A DNA stretch of 64,000 nucleotides. It comes from an uncultured Clostridia bacterium (GTDB taxonomy: Bacteria; Bacillota; Clostridia; Lachnospirales; CAG-274). Positions 7,313-17,765 of the stretch are shown in pieces (positions within the stretch are counted from its first letter, which is position 1; every line of letters starts with the position of its first letter). The stretch spans positions 1-64,000 of the forward strand of contig CALWDX010000006.1 of the NCBI GenBank assembly GCA_944376805.1, read 5' to 3'. The position numbers were made by a program, and so were the translations under genes. The notes beneath the pieces were generated by a model. That model did no database searches. It saw only the letters and a list, made by a program, of their open reading frames with translations, and had not been told where the DNA came from.

Positions 7313-10300
7313 ATGAAAAGAAAAATTGCGATTTTATTATCAGGTATAATGGTTGCAAGTGCTGTACCTATGACTGCAAGCGCTGCTAGATTAGACCCAG
7401 ATAAAGTTTTAAATGCTTCATTCTCTAAAGTGAATGAACCAATAGATATTGATGCTTATAATGCATTCTCTGGTAGCATTTCAAATTATCCAGATTATAT
7501 TAATAACTCTACAGATGTTAGACCACCTTCTCAAAATCTTCTTAGAACATTACCAGCAGATGGTGAAACTTTAACTAAAGAAACTTTAGCAAGTAGAAAA
7601 AGTGTTGTAAAAATCGACCTTACAGAAAACATTAGTGGTTCTGTATTAGTAAACCCTACTTTCAGAGTTACTTTAGAAAATGGTAGTTTTGATGAAACTT
7701 ATTTACAAAACTATTTATATACAAACACTAACAAAGATAAAGCTGTATCTTGGAAAACAGCAACAGCTAATGGTACTGCTACAACTTTAGAAGATATATA
7801 TAAAAATATTATTGCAGCTAATGTTGATAAATCTAATAAAGATGAATTTACTCAGCCAGAAGCAACTCCTGTTTGGAAAGAAGCTGGTGGAATTGATTCT
7901 TTAACAGGTACAACTATTCCTAGTGTTGATTCATCATCTTCTAAATTATTAAATGGATTAGCAAAAGTAAAAGAAGCAGTATCACAAGTTACAAGTGGTA
8001 ATGGTACATCAGCTAAATATGATTTAACTTTTACTTCTAATGTAGTTACTAAAACAAGTACAGGTGAATCAATTACTACTTTATCTGCTAATAGCCCTCA
8101 AGGTTTTGTAGATTTATATAATCATATTAATGAAACAAGTTATAAAGATTATACGGCACTTTCTAATGATATTAAAAAAGAATATATAAAAGAAAGAACA
8201 CAAGGATATGTAAGTCCTTCAATTGATGTGCCTAATATACCTTATACTTTCCAAAGAATAAGTGATAAAGAAGCTATTGTAACAGTTAATGCTACTCTTA
8301 CAGATGCAGATAAAAAACTTACTTTTAAAGTACCAGAAACTTCAACAATTGATGAAGCTTCTTTAGGAAATGTAAGAATTACAGATGGTTCTGACAATAT
8401 GGGTACTACAAATTTAGGATTTGATGCAGAGGGTTTAAAAACTATAACAAATGTAGTTATTGAAGGTAATAATGGTGCTGGTAGTCATACAGTAGTTGAA
8501 AAAGAAATTACTGTAGAAAATCCTTACATTGCATTACCTTTAGGTGGTGTTGTAGCTGATGGCGAAGGTCCTGTTAAAGCTAAAATTACTGCTGACTATA
8601 CAGACAAAGTTACTGCTAAAGAATTTGTTCTTAATGTAGGTAGTGAATCTGGTACTACTTCTTTAGTTTACAACAATTCAGATGTAAGAACTTTTGAAGA
8701 CCAAGTAGAATTAGGTAAAGTATTAGTTAAAGAAAATTCTAGAAATACACTTGGTAAAGATACAGACTATAATAGTACTTCTAAAAATGGCGTAAAAGAT
8801 AGTTTACAATTTGACCTTAAATTAAATAGTGGTTTCAAATTTACTAATAAAACTATTTCTCCTACTAGCAATGAAATAGATTATAAAAATGAAATTAAAC
8901 TTGCTTTAGAAGCAGCTAGTGCTGTAAGCATTACTCAATTAGAAGCAGAAGCTGATATTAAAGCTGAATATATTAATGAAAACCACATTAGAATTACTAT
9001 AACTCCTAAATCTGGTCAAAAAGGTTTAGAAACATTTGGTGCTAACCGTCAATATCCTATTGGTATAGCTGTTGAAAAATTAGATATTAAACCAGTTAGT
9101 GATAATATCTATGGTGATGCTACAATTACTGTTTCTGGTGATGGTATCAACACTCAAAGCACAACAGTAGCTAAAAGAGAAAAATTAGGTTTCCAATTAA
9201 AAACTTTAAAAGATCCTAAAGAAATTGTTTCTGGTAGACACTATACTCAAGATGGTAGAAATATGACTGATAGTGATAACACTACAGTTGAAATTCAATT
9301 CTCTGAAGGTGTTCCTAACACATTAGTAGAATCTAGAAACTTAGACTTTACTCTTCCAGAAGGTGTTAAAATTGCTGATGTAGAAGTTTCTGATTATAAA
9401 AACCTTAAAGATATTGGTGATAACAACTTTGAAATTATCAACAATGGTAGAACTTTAAGATTAAGAAGAATTGACAACACTAACAATCAATATGGAAGCA
9501 AATATTCTGTAGCTGATAAAGTTAACAAAGTTGCTAGCTTCAAAATGAAATTAGATTTATCTGTTGAACCAGGTTTCACAGGTGATATTAAACTTGGTGT
9601 AACTGGTGGCGGTCAAAGCGATACAGTTGAAACTGTTGTAGCTAAAGCAATCAACCCAGTTGAAGTTAAAACTTCTACTACTAAAGTTAACTTAGGTTAC
9701 CAAGATTACAACACAGCTGATATTACAATCACTGAAAATAGACCAGGTATGTTATTAGCTGATAGAGAAGTTAAATTAGAATTAAAAGCTCCTTATGGTG
9801 TTCAAGAAGTTGGTTTCTCTCAAGCTAAATTAGAAGTTAGTGGTGATGAATTATCTGTTAAAGATAGAGACTTCAGCGTTAGCAATGGTGTAATTAAATT
9901 CAAAGTTGATAGAAGCTCAAATAAAAACCCAGCTACTATTACTCTTAAAAATGTAAAAATTGGTTCTACTCGTTCTGTACCATATGGTAGCTACAACTTA
10001 TCTTTAAGTGGTGATGCTATTATCAACAACTACCAAAAAGGTGGTAAAGATGATAGAGGATACTACACTCCATTCATCTATGATAAAGATGTAAGTGTTC
10101 TTGATAACAACTACAACACTAATATCTCTTCTAGTACTTCAAACAGTGCTGCTGATACTCAAAGAGCTATGAACGGTTTAAGAGTTCAAGATAAAGTTGA
10201 CCATTACGAAATCAAAGATTACGTAAACGTTGTTACTGAAACTGGTACTTTTGATAAAACTGTTAAAGTATCTGTAGGTGATAAAACAGTTCTTATCGGT

Positions 10301-10849
10301 GACCAAGCTGTAGATATGGACGTTGCTCCTTATATCCAAGCTTCTAGCAATAGTACAATGGTTCCTTTAAGATTCGTTTCTGTTGCTTTAGGTGTAGATA
10401 CAGCTAATGTTACTAACCCAGATGATTCTAACAAAATCGCTTATGATGTAAATACTAAAACTGCTACAATCTACTATGGTGCTGGTACAGGTCAAAAAAT
10501 TATTCAATTCCAAGCTGGTAGCAACATTATGACAGTAGATGGTACTAGAATTCCTATGGAATATGGTGTTAAAGCTGAAATCAAAGATAGAAGAATGTTC
10601 GTTCCTTTCAGAGCTTTAGGTCAAGCTTTAGGTGTAAATGTTACTTGGGATGCTGACAGCAAAGCAGCTATTTACAATGCTGACAATGCAAGAAATGCAA
10701 ACAATAACAATACAACTGCTACTGAAAGTACTACTCAAACTACAACTGCTTCTACAACAACAGAAAGCACAACTAAATCTGATAGTACTACTCAAAGTAC
10801 TACAGCTTCTGATAGCACTACAACAGAAAGCACAACTGCTAAACAATAA
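7313..10849 (+). CDS. Large exported stalk-domain (S-layer-like) protein
   Basis: 1178-residue secreted surface protein. Signal peptide MKRKIAILLSGIMVASA with a cleavage region near TASAA. A very long beta-rich region without recognisable domains follows, then near the C-terminus two copper-amine-oxidase-N-like 'stalk' repeats (MVPLRFVSVALGV and MFVPFRALGQALGV), and a Thr/Ser-rich tail. The start is at 7313 because AGGAGGAA lies 7 nt upstream; the in-frame ATG at 7280 has no SD. Two tandem promoters, each with a TTACAA box, and C-ending codons in the 3' half suggest high expression. Probably an S-layer or wall-associated protein; there are no SLH domains, so the anchoring mode is unknown. Confidence 0.8.
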   Translation: MKRKIAILLSGIMVASAVPMTASAARLDPDKVLNASFSKVNEPIDIDAYNAFSGSISNYPDYINNSTDVRPPSQNLLRTLPADGETLTKETLASRKSVVKIDLTENISGSVLVNPTFRVTLENGSFDETYLQNYLYTNTNKDKAVSWKTATANGTATTLEDIYKNIIAANVDKSNKDEFTQPEATPVWKEAGGIDSLTGTTIPSVDSSSSKLLNGLAKVKEAVSQVTSGNGTSAKYDLTFTSNVVTKTSTGESITTLSANSPQGFVDLYNHINETSYKDYTALSNDIKKEYIKERTQGYVSPSIDVPNIPYTFQRISDKEAIVTVNATLTDADKKLTFKVPETSTIDEASLGNVRITDGSDNMGTTNLGFDAEGLKTITNVVIEGNNGAGSHTVVEKEITVENPYIALPLGGVVADGEGPVKAKITADYTDKVTAKEFVLNVGSESGTTSLVYNNSDVRTFEDQVELGKVLVKENSRNTLGKDTDYNSTSKNGVKDSLQFDLKLNSGFKFTNKTISPTSNEIDYKNEIKLALEAASAVSITQLEAEADIKAEYINENHIRITITPKSGQKGLETFGANRQYPIGIAVEKLDIKPVSDNIYGDATITVSGDGINTQSTTVAKREKLGFQLKTLKDPKEIVSGRHYTQDGRNMTDSDNTTVEIQFSEGVPNTLVESRNLDFTLPEGVKIADVEVSDYKNLKDIGDNNFEIINNGRTLRLRRIDNTNNQYGSKYSVADKVNKVASFKMKLDLSVEPGFTGDIKLGVTGGGQSDTVETVVAKAINPVEVKTSTTKVNLGYQDYNTADITITENRPGMLLADREVKLELKAPYGVQEVGFSQAKLEVSGDELSVKDRDFSVSNGVIKFKVDRSSNKNPATITLKNVKIGSTRSVPYGSYNLSLSGDAIINNYQKGGKDDRGYYTPFIYDKDVSVLDNNYNTNISSSTSNSAADTQRAMNGLRVQDKVDHYEIKDYVNVVTETGTFDKTVKVSVGDKTVLIGDQAVDMDVAPYIQASSNSTMVPLRFVSVALGVDTANVTNPDDSNKIAYDVNTKTATIYYGAGTGQKIIQFQAGSNIMTVDGTRIPMEYGVKAEIKDRRMFVPFRALGQALGVNVTWDADSKAAIYNADNARNANNNNTTATESTTQTTTASTTTESTTKSDSTTQSTTASDSTTTESTTAKQ
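10711..10846 (+). repeat. Thr/Ser/Glu low-complexity tail
   Basis: Degenerate coding repeats of units such as TESTTQ, TTTAS and SDSTTQS form the last 45 residues of the stalk protein. It is likely a flexible, possibly glycosylated C-terminal tail. DNA repeats are imperfect, so slippage length variation is possible. Confidence 0.8.
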
Positions 10850-10869
10850 TTTAATAGTACGTTATTTTA

Positions 10870-10898
10870 AAAAGTCTCCCTTTTGGGAGGCTTTTTTT
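10870..10898 (+). terminator. Terminator of the stalk-domain gene
   Basis: Stem AAAGTCTCCC / GGGAGGCTTT with a TTTT loop followed by a T run to 10898. Confidence 0.9.
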
Positions 10899-11046
10899 AT
10901 TATTAATAATTATTTTTAAATAAAAATTATTAAAAATTTTTATTAAATTAAAGTTGAAAAATTTAAGAAAATGGTATACAATAGTATTGTTATAATAGCC
11001 ATTTTGATATATTTATCAAAAATTAATCTGTAAGGGGGAATAATAA

Positions 11047-13293
11047 ATGAATGCTATAAAAAATTTAAAATTATATTTTAAGTTTTTAATAACTTTTGGA
11101 ATTCTTTTAATATTAGTATTAGTTATGGGATTTAGTGGTGTATATGGTTTAAATTATGCTAATAAAACTTATTATAATGCTATGATGTCTAATAATACCA
11201 TTGTTCAAGATGGTATGAAATTAACTGAAAATATTGCTGAAATGCGTCGTCTTGTAACTAGTGTTGCTAATAGATTAGAATTTACACAACAAGACCAACA
11301 AGCTATGCAACAGTCTTATCAAGCTGCTAAAGATGCTGCTCAGAATTATTTATCTAATGTTACAGCTATACATGAAAAAGGACATGATAGAACAGAAAAT
11401 ATTAACTTAATAAAAAGTATTATTTCATCTTTAGAAGAATATTATGCTTTATATGAACAACTTATTTTAATTATACAAAATCAAAATGAAGTTGAAGTTC
11501 AAGCAACTTTTTCAAAAATGGTTGATATTGGCAAAGACTTCTTTCAAGAGGCATATTTAGCTCCACAACAAGCTTTTCAAACTTTAATGTTTGATATGGA
11601 AATAGTTAAAGAAAGACTTGTAACAAGACAAATTGGATTAGGAGTTATGTTTGTTATTATTGTTATTGTTGGTAGCATATCAGGTATTACTCTTTCTCGC
11701 TTAATTAGAAAACCTTTAGAATATTTAACAAAAGTTGCTTATCAAGTTTCTAAAGGAAACTTAAATGTTGAATGTAGAAGTAATAACAAAGATGAAATAG
11801 GTTTATTATCAAATGCTATTTCTGATGTGTCTTATACTTTTGATGGGATATTAACTGACATAAATATATTATCTATTGAATTAGATAAAGGGAATATTAA
11901 TTATAGAATAGATGAAACTAAATATGAAGGTGCTTTTAAAGATACTATTATTTCTATAAATAATACTATTAATGATTTAATACAAGATTCTCTTTATATA
12001 GTAGAAAAAATTAAAGAATTTGGCAAAGGTGAATTCAATTCTAAAGTTAAGGAATTCCCAGGGGATAAAGGTATTGTTCAAATAGAAGTTGCTGCTGTTC
12101 AAAGTGCTTTAAAAAATGTTTCTGAAAATATTCACTATCTTATTGAAGCTGTTAATAATGGTAATCTTGAATTTAGATTAGATACTTCTAATTATATTGG
12201 TCAATGGCAATATATTACTAATGGTTTAAATAAATTAATTGAAAATGTTGTTTTACCTATTAAAGAAACTCAAAATGCTCTTGAACAATTTTCTAGTGGT
12301 AATTTTGAACATAGAATAACTAATGAATATAAAGGTGAATTTAACAATATTAAAGAAACTGTAAATTATACTGCTAAAACGATTGGTTCTTACATATCTG
12401 AAATTTCATCTATCTTAAATCAAATGGCACATAAAAATTTTGATGTTTATATTGAAAGAAATTATGTTGGTGATTTTGAAGAAATTCAAAAATCTGTAAA
12501 TTTAATTATTGATAATCTTAATATACTTACTAAAGAAATTATTGTTTCTGCTGAAAAAGTTTCTGAAGGTTCTAGACAAATATCTGATTCTAGTATTTCC
12601 CTTGCAGAAGGAGCTTCTAAACAAGCTGAAGCTGTAGAAGAACTTAATGCTACTATTAAGATTATTTCTCAACAAGCTACAGATAACTTTAAAAACTCTG
12701 AACAAGTTAATTTAGTTGCTAAAAAAACTAAACAAAATGCTAATGAGGGTAGTCAACAAATGGACAATATGCTTATTGCTATGGAGGAAATCAATGATGC
12801 TTCTAGCAGTATATCTAATATTATTAAAGTTATAGATGATATTGCTTTCCAAACTAATATTCTTGCCCTTAATGCTGCTGTTGAGGCTGCTCGTGCTGGT
12901 GAACACGGTAAAGGTTTTGCTGTTGTTGCTGAAGAAGTTCGTAACCTTGCTGCTAGAAGTCAACAAGCTGCTAAAGAAACTACTGAACTTATTAAAAGTA
13001 CTGTTTCAAAACTTTCTGAAGGCTCTAAAATTGCAAATGATACTGCTAAATCTTTAGCTAGTATTGTAGAAGAAATTCAAGAAATATCTAATCTAGTTGC
13101 TAATTCTACTAAATCTTCTAAGGAGCAACAAAAATCTATTCAAGAAGTTACTATTGGTATAGCTCAAATTGCTGATGTTACTCAAAGTAATAATGCTAAT
13201 AGTGAACAGTCTGCTGCTGCCGCTGAAGAATTAGCTACTCAAGCTCAAATATTCTATTCTTCAGTTTCTGACTTTAAATTGAAAAATAATTAA
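11047..13293 (+). CDS. Methyl-accepting chemotaxis protein
   Basis: 748-residue transmembrane chemoreceptor. TM1 is at about residues 12-34, an extracytoplasmic helical sensor spans about 35-195, TM2 is at about 196-220, then a HAMP domain. A long segment of HAMP-like repeats (each containing RI.NEYKGEF or similar) follows, then the signalling domain with the conserved hairpin tip [20 protein letters not shown]. The C-terminus (FKLKNN) has no CheR/CheB pentapeptide. SD AGGGGG before ATG 11047. It stands alone; no che or fli genes are in the window, so the ligand and array partners are unknown. Confidence 0.95.
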   Translation: MNAIKNLKLYFKFLITFGILLILVLVMGFSGVYGLNYANKTYYNAMMSNNTIVQDGMKLTENIAEMRRLVTSVANRLEFTQQDQQAMQQSYQAAKDAAQNYLSNVTAIHEKGHDRTENINLIKSIISSLEEYYALYEQLILIIQNQNEVEVQATFSKMVDIGKDFFQEAYLAPQQAFQTLMFDMEIVKERLVTRQIGLGVMFVIIVIVGSISGITLSRLIRKPLEYLTKVAYQVSKGNLNVECRSNNKDEIGLLSNAISDVSYTFDGILTDINILSIELDKGNINYRIDETKYEGAFKDTIISINNTINDLIQDSLYIVEKIKEFGKGEFNSKVKEFPGDKGIVQIEVAAVQSALKNVSENIHYLIEAVNNGNLEFRLDTSNYIGQWQYITNGLNKLIENVVLPIKETQNALEQFSSGNFEHRITNEYKGEFNNIKETVNYTAKTIGSYISEISSILNQMAHKNFDVYIERNYVGDFEEIQKSVNLIIDNLNILTKEIIVSAEKVSEGSRQISDSSISLAEGASKQAEAVEELNATIKIISQQATDNFKNSEQVNLVAKKTKQNANEGSQQMDNMLIAMEEINDASSSISNIIKVIDDIAFQTNILALNAAVEAARAGEHGKGFAVVAEEVRNLAARSQQAAKETTELIKSTVSKLSEGSKIANDTAKSLASIVEEIQEISNLVANSTKSSKEQQKSIQEVTIGIAQIADVTQSNNANSEQSAAAAEELATQAQIFYSSVSDFKLKNN

Positions 13294-13301
13294 CTATTTT
13301 T

Positions 13302-13331
13302 AGGTTGAAGTTTTTTCTTCAACCTTTTTTT
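13302..13331 (+). terminator. Terminator of the chemoreceptor gene
   Basis: Stem AGGTTGAAG / CTTCAACCT with a TTTTTT loop, then a T run. Confidence 0.92.
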
Positions 13332-13371
13332 GTTAAGTATAAATATAACATTTTTGACAATAATTTATTCT

Positions 13372-13388
13372 TTACAATTTGATTACAA
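13372..13388. promoter_or_regulatory. TTACAA direct-repeat box 3
   Basis: TTACAA (13372-13377), TTTGA, TTACAA (13383-13388), the same 11-nt period as boxes 1 and 2. A promoter TAGACA (13405-13410)-N17-TATACA (13428-13433) starts 16 nt downstream. Alternatively TTTACA-N17-TATCAT (13371-13399) overlaps the box. Confidence 0.5.
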
Positions 13389-13557
13389 TATAGTATCATA
13401 TATATAGACAAAGAAAACAACAACTATTATACATAATATATTGTAAATATATAAGATAACAAATACTACATATAAATTAAAAAAATAATAGATAAAGCAA
13501 ATAAGATACAATAAAAGTTTTAAAAACATAAATTATATTTTGAAAGGATTAATTATT

Positions 13558-14226
13558 ATGAAAAAATTTTTTATTACAACTTTTGCTTTAACTTTATTTT
13601 CAACAGCAAGTGTATTTGGAGCTAGTTATTATCCAAATAACTCAATTTATAACTTTTTAACTATTAATGGTAAACCTATTACTGAATACAATCAAAATAA
13701 TAATCAAGGAAATAATAATAACAATAGTAACAACAACAATAACAATATTAATAAACCTAATGATAACAATAACAACAAACCTGAAAATAAACCAGACAAT
13801 AAACCTAGCAAACCTAATAATCCAACAGATAATGATGATAATTTAAATAGTTCTGTATCTTCTATTGAACAAGAAGTAGTTAGACTTGTTAATATAGAAA
13901 GACAAAAAGCAGGCTTACAACCTCTTAAATTAGATACAGAATTATCTAAGGTGGCAAGATTAAAATCTGAAGATATGAAAAAGAAAGGCTATTTCTCTCA
14001 TACTTCTCCTACTTATGGCTCACCTTTTGATATGTTAAAACAATTTAACATTACATATAAAACTGCTGGTGAAAATATTGCTAAAGGTCAAAAAACAGCT
14101 GAAAGAGTTGTTGATGCTTGGATGAATTCTGAAGGTCATAGAAGAAATATTCTTAGTAAATCTTTTACTCATATTGGTGTTGGTTTTTCTTCAAACCATT
14201 GGACACAATTATTTATTTCTAAATAA
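13558..14226 (+). CDS. Secreted CAP-domain (SCP/PR1-like, YkwD-type) protein
   Basis: 222-residue exported protein. Signal peptide MKKFFITTFALTLFSTASVFGAS, an Asn/Lys/Pro-rich spacer at about residues 45-95, and a C-terminal CAP domain from about residue 105 with VRLVNIERQKAGL, YFSHTSPTYGSP, AGENIAKG, VDAWMNSEGHRRNIL and HIGVGF. The two conserved His positions (in FSHTS and GHRRN) are present. Such proteins are secreted by many spore formers; their biochemical role is unsettled. ATG 13558 has the SD GAAAGGA; the TTG at 13540 precedes the SD and is rejected. Confidence 0.9.
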   Translation: MKKFFITTFALTLFSTASVFGASYYPNNSIYNFLTINGKPITEYNQNNNQGNNNNNSNNNNNNINKPNDNNNNKPENKPDNKPSKPNNPTDNDDNLNSSVSSIEQEVVRLVNIERQKAGLQPLKLDTELSKVARLKSEDMKKKGYFSHTSPTYGSPFDMLKQFNITYKTAGENIAKGQKTAERVVDAWMNSEGHRRNILSKSFTHIGVGFSSNHWTQLFISK

Positions 14227-14280
14227 TTACCATTTAATTTAAGCAATTTTTTATATTTATAACTCCTATTACATAAATAA

Positions 14281-14304
14281 AAAACCCACTTTTAAGTGGG
14301 TTTT
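14281..14304. terminator. Bidirectional terminator, CAP gene / scr operon
   Basis: AAAACCCACT / AGTGGGTTTT with a TTTA loop; T runs on both strands serve convergent genes. Confidence 0.9.
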
Positions 14305-14317
14305 TAAGTTTTATAAA

Positions 14318-15262
14318 TTATCTTTCTATAATTTCTTTTTTTGTTGGTATAGAATCCATTGCACCATAGTTAGTGCAAGTTATAGCACCAACTTTATTTG
14401 CAAATAAACATATTTCTTTTAACTCTTCATATGTTGGATATCTGTTTTGTTGTATTATTTCTAGTATTAAAGCTAACATACTTCCTACAAATGCATCACC
14501 TGCACCAGTTGAGTCTATTTGATTTATCTTTATACTTGGTATAGTTTCTATATTTTTATTAAAAGATAGCATAGTACCATTTTTACCTAATGTTACAGCT
14601 ATTATTTTGCCTCCTAAAGAGTGTATATATGCTATACTTTCTTTTAAGTCTTCTTTTTTAGAAATAAGTTTTATTTCTTCATCACTCATTTTTATAAAAT
14701 CACTATCTTTTATAAAATATTTACAATCTTCTATAAATTTATCTTTTATATCTTCTGTTATAAGATTTTCTCTATAATTTGGGTCAAAAGATATAAATAT
14801 ATTTTTTTCTTTTGCATATTCAAAAAGTTTTATATAACTTTCCTTTAAGTTTCCATCTAATAAACCAGTAGCACTTCCAAAATGTAAAATATCTTTATTA
14901 TCTATACAATTAAAATCTATTTTTTTATAATCAAAATCTTTATCACAACCTCTTATAAATGAAAAGTCTCTTTCTCCATTTTTATCTAATGCTACAAATG
15001 CTAAAGTTGTGTTTCCTTCTTTATAACAAAGATTTGTTTTTATATTATATTTTTCTAATATATCACTTAAATAATCACCAAAAAAATCTTTGCCTATTTG
15101 ACCTATAAATTCTGTTTCTTTTTCCATTTTTGAAACAGCACAACATACATTAGCAGGTGCTCCACCAGCTTTTTTTTCAAAAGATAATGCATTTTTTAAG
15201 CCTATTCTATCAGTTGAAACCATATCTATTAAAATTTCACCTATACAATATACTTTATTCAT
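14318..15262 (-). CDS. scrK: Fructokinase (PfkB family)
   Basis: About 314-residue cytosolic sugar kinase phosphorylating the fructose freed from sucrose-6-phosphate. It has the N-terminal GEILIDM, the sugar-binding GGAPANVCCAVS, and the PfkB C-terminal signature DSTGAGDAFVGSML with the catalytic Asp. ATG 15262 is preceded by AGGTG; the GTG at 15271 overlaps that SD. The start overlaps the end of scrR by 8 nt, indicating translational coupling. Last gene of the scr operon. Confidence 0.93.
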   Translation of the reverse strand: MNKVYCIGEILIDMVSTDRIGLKNALSFEKKAGGAPANVCCAVSKMEKETEFIGQIGKDFFGDYLSDILEKYNIKTNLCYKEGNTTLAFVALDKNGERDFSFIRGCDKDFDYKKIDFNCIDNKDILHFGSATGLLDGNLKESYIKLFEYAKEKNIFISFDPNYRENLITEDIKDKFIEDCKYFIKDSDFIKMSDEEIKLISKKEDLKESIAYIHSLGGKIIAVTLGKNGTMLSFNKNIETIPSIKINQIDSTGAGDAFVGSMLALILEIIQQNRYPTYEELKEICLFANKVGAITCTNYGAMDSIPTKKEIIER

Positions 15263-16256
15263 AATTATCACCTATATCCTTTACAGATTCACCTTTTATA
15301 AGTTTTAAACTTATATCTGTTTTTTCTTTAATATTTTCATTTTTTATTAAGTTTAATATATTTTTAGTAGCCATTTTTCCTAAAAGTTCATAATCAAATT
15401 CTATTGTTGTAATGGCTGGTTTTATAGCAGAACTTACTTCATATCCTCCAAATCCTGCAACAGATATTTCATCTGGTATTTTTATACCTTTTTCATTAAG
15501 ATATAACATAAGTCCTAAACAAATATTATCAGTAGCACATATAACACCAGTAGGATTAAATTTAATTACATCTTTTCCTTTATTATATGATTTTTTAAAG
15601 GAAAAATCTGTTTCTACAAAATTTATATTATAATTAGATACATTTTTTTTATAAAAATCATAAAATCCTTCTTTTCTTTCTACACCAACAGCTTTATCAT
15701 TTTCACTAACACCTAAAAATACTATATTTTTATGGTTATTTTTATAAAAATATTCTCCCATAATATAACCTGATTTATAATCATCAATACAAATATAATT
15801 TACATTTTTATTTTTTTGCCCTATAAATATAATTGGTATTTTTAAGTTTTTATATATTTCTATATGTTCATTTGTTATTCCTAAAGTATATACTATAATA
15901 CCATCTACACCTTGATTATATAATGATTTTATACAATCAATTTCTTTTTTAAAATTAAGATTAGAACATTGCATTAAAATAGTATAGTTGTTTTCTTCAC
16001 AAATATTATTTATACCATTTAAAACTTTACCAACTGTTATAGAGTCTATCCTAGGAATAATAATACCTAAAAGATTACTATTTTTTGTTTTTAATCTTTT
16101 AGCAAAAAAATTTGATTTAAACCCTGTTTTTTCTATTGCTTCTTTGATTTTTTCTTTATTTTCCTTGCTTACATATCCACCATTCAAATATCTTGAAACA
16201 CTACTTTTAGATACTTGGCACATATCTGCTATATCTTGTATAGTAACTTTATTCAT
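15255..16256 (-). CDS. scrR: LacI-family sucrose operon repressor
   Basis: 333-residue transcription factor. N-terminal helix-turn-helix VTIQDIADMCQVSKSSVSRYLNGG, a LacI hinge helix, then a periplasmic-binding-protein-like effector domain (GVDGIIVYTLG, GVICATDNICLGLM, SVAGFGGYEVS). Start ATG 16256 has the SD AGAGG; the longer frame to 16316 adds a nonfamily extension. Its place between scrB and scrK implies it controls this operon in response to sucrose-6-phosphate or fructose phosphates (inference). Confidence 0.92.
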   Translation of the reverse strand: MNKVTIQDIADMCQVSKSSVSRYLNGGYVSKENKEKIKEAIEKTGFKSNFFAKRLKTKNSNLLGIIIPRIDSITVGKVLNGINNICEENNYTILMQCSNLNFKKEIDCIKSLYNQGVDGIIVYTLGITNEHIEIYKNLKIPIIFIGQKNKNVNYICIDDYKSGYIMGEYFYKNNHKNIVFLGVSENDKAVGVERKEGFYDFYKKNVSNYNINFVETDFSFKKSYNKGKDVIKFNPTGVICATDNICLGLMLYLNEKGIKIPDEISVAGFGGYEVSSAIKPAITTIEFDYELLGKMATKNILNLIKNENIKEKTDISLKLIKGESVKDIGDNYE

Positions 16257-16319
16257 TTGTAACCTCTTTAAATATTTTTTTATAAAAATATTAACAATTA
16301 AATAATTAAGTGTCAATAT

Positions 16320-17744
16320 TTATTTTATAGAAAAGCTATTTAAAGGATATAAAGTATTGTTTCCATTGCCATTTATTTCTAAAATAATATTTTTTTCGTT
16401 TGGGTAAAATCTTGTAGAAAAAACTTCTTCGCCATCATTAATAAAAATTTCTATTGAAGAATAGTCAACAAATATTTGAAGTTTATTACAATTATTAATT
16501 TCTACACTTCTACTAGTTCTACCACAACCTAACTTATCACTATCAAATTTTAATGTAAATAAATTTTCTTTAAATTGTATAATAACATCATTTTCTAATT
16601 TTATTGTTATGTCATTTAATATATTTTCAATTAGTAATTCAAAACAACAATCTATATTATATATTTTATTATTTTCAATATTTAATTGTTCTTTTCTTAA
16701 AGATTTAAGCTCTTCAATAGGTTGTTGATATATTTTATTACCTATTATTTTTAAAACTCTAGGTATAGTTAATGCGTGTTGCCAACCTTTTTCTATTGTT
16801 TTATTTGTATAAAAGTCTTGAATATCAGGTAAACCAAACCAACCAATTAAAATTCGTCTATTTTTATTATCTAAAAATGTTTGAGGTGCATAGAAATCAA
16901 ATCCTCTGTCTATTTCTGTAAATTCATTTAAACTATAATTATTAGTTTTATAGTCACCATTTAAAATATAATAACCAGATTGATATATATTTTGATATTT
17001 ATATCCTTGTTTTTCAACACCTTGAGGTGAAATCATAAGTATTGTCTTATTATCTAAATCAAATAAGTCAGGACATTCCCACATATAACCAAATTTATTT
17101 TCACTTTCTATTATGTTTAAAAAGTTCCAGTTTATTTTATCTAAAGATTTGTAAAGTAAAATAACACCTTTATCTTCTTTAGTTCTACCACCTAAAACCA
17201 TATAGTAATTATCATTTTCTTTCCAAACTTTAGGGTCTCTAATATGACAAGTAAAATTTTTAGGATAATCTTCATTTGTAAGTAAACATTTTTTACTAAT
17301 AATATTATTACCATCACTAATAGCCAAAATAGTATTTGAACCTCTACCATTATTTATATAGTCATAATTTTCTCCAGAATATTTAACATTACCAGTATAA
17401 TATAAATACATTTTTTCATCTTCAATTAAAGCCGAACCTGAATAAGTCCCATGACAATCAAAAGGTTGGTCTGGTAATAAAGGTACGCCTAAATATTCCC
17501 AATTAATTAGGTCTTTACTTTTATAATGTCCCCAAAACTTTAATTCTCCATTAACATTAAAAGGTGAATACTGGAAAAATATATGATATTCTCCTTTAAA
17601 GTAACATAAGCCATTAGGGTCATTAAGCCAACCAATAGGAGGCATTAAATGAAAATTTAACCTCCATAAATCATTATGGAGATTATTTTTATTATTTTCT
17701 ATTATTTCTATTGATTTTTTTAAATGTTTTGTTAAGGAATTCAT
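16320..17744 (-). CDS. scrB: Sucrose-6-phosphate hydrolase (GH32)
   Basis: 474-residue cytosolic beta-fructofuranosidase cleaving sucrose-6-P to glucose-6-P and fructose. The GH32 motifs are in order: WLNDPNG with nucleophile Asp42, FQYSPF, FHIRDP-like CHIRDPKVW, and MWECPDLF with the acid/base Glu. A C-terminal beta-sandwich ends the protein. SD GAAAGGAG before ATG 17744. Lies 21 nt after scrA in the operon. Confidence 0.96.
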   Translation of the reverse strand: MNSLTKHLKKSIEIIENNKNNLHNDLWRLNFHLMPPIGWLNDPNGLCYFKGEYHIFFQYSPFNVNGELKFWGHYKSKDLINWEYLGVPLLPDQPFDCHGTYSGSALIEDEKMYLYYTGNVKYSGENYDYINNGRGSNTILAISDGNNIISKKCLLTNEDYPKNFTCHIRDPKVWKENDNYYMVLGGRTKEDKGVILLYKSLDKINWNFLNIIESENKFGYMWECPDLFDLDNKTILMISPQGVEKQGYKYQNIYQSGYYILNGDYKTNNYSLNEFTEIDRGFDFYAPQTFLDNKNRRILIGWFGLPDIQDFYTNKTIEKGWQHALTIPRVLKIIGNKIYQQPIEELKSLRKEQLNIENNKIYNIDCCFELLIENILNDITIKLENDVIIQFKENLFTLKFDSDKLGCGRTSRSVEINNCNKLQIFVDYSSIEIFINDGEEVFSTRFYPNEKNIILEINGNGNNTLYPLNSFSIK

Positions 17745-17765
17745 AAATTGCTCCTTTCTATAAAA

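Noticed and set aside
10628-10919. Overlapping frames on both strands at the end of the stalk-domain gene
   Set aside because: They mirror the Thr/Ser repeat coding sequence, have no SD and show no recognisable protein.
13690-13840. Microsatellite-like AAC/AAT repeats
   Set aside because: These encode the Asn/Pro/Lys linker of the CAP protein and are imperfect; no separate element is needed.
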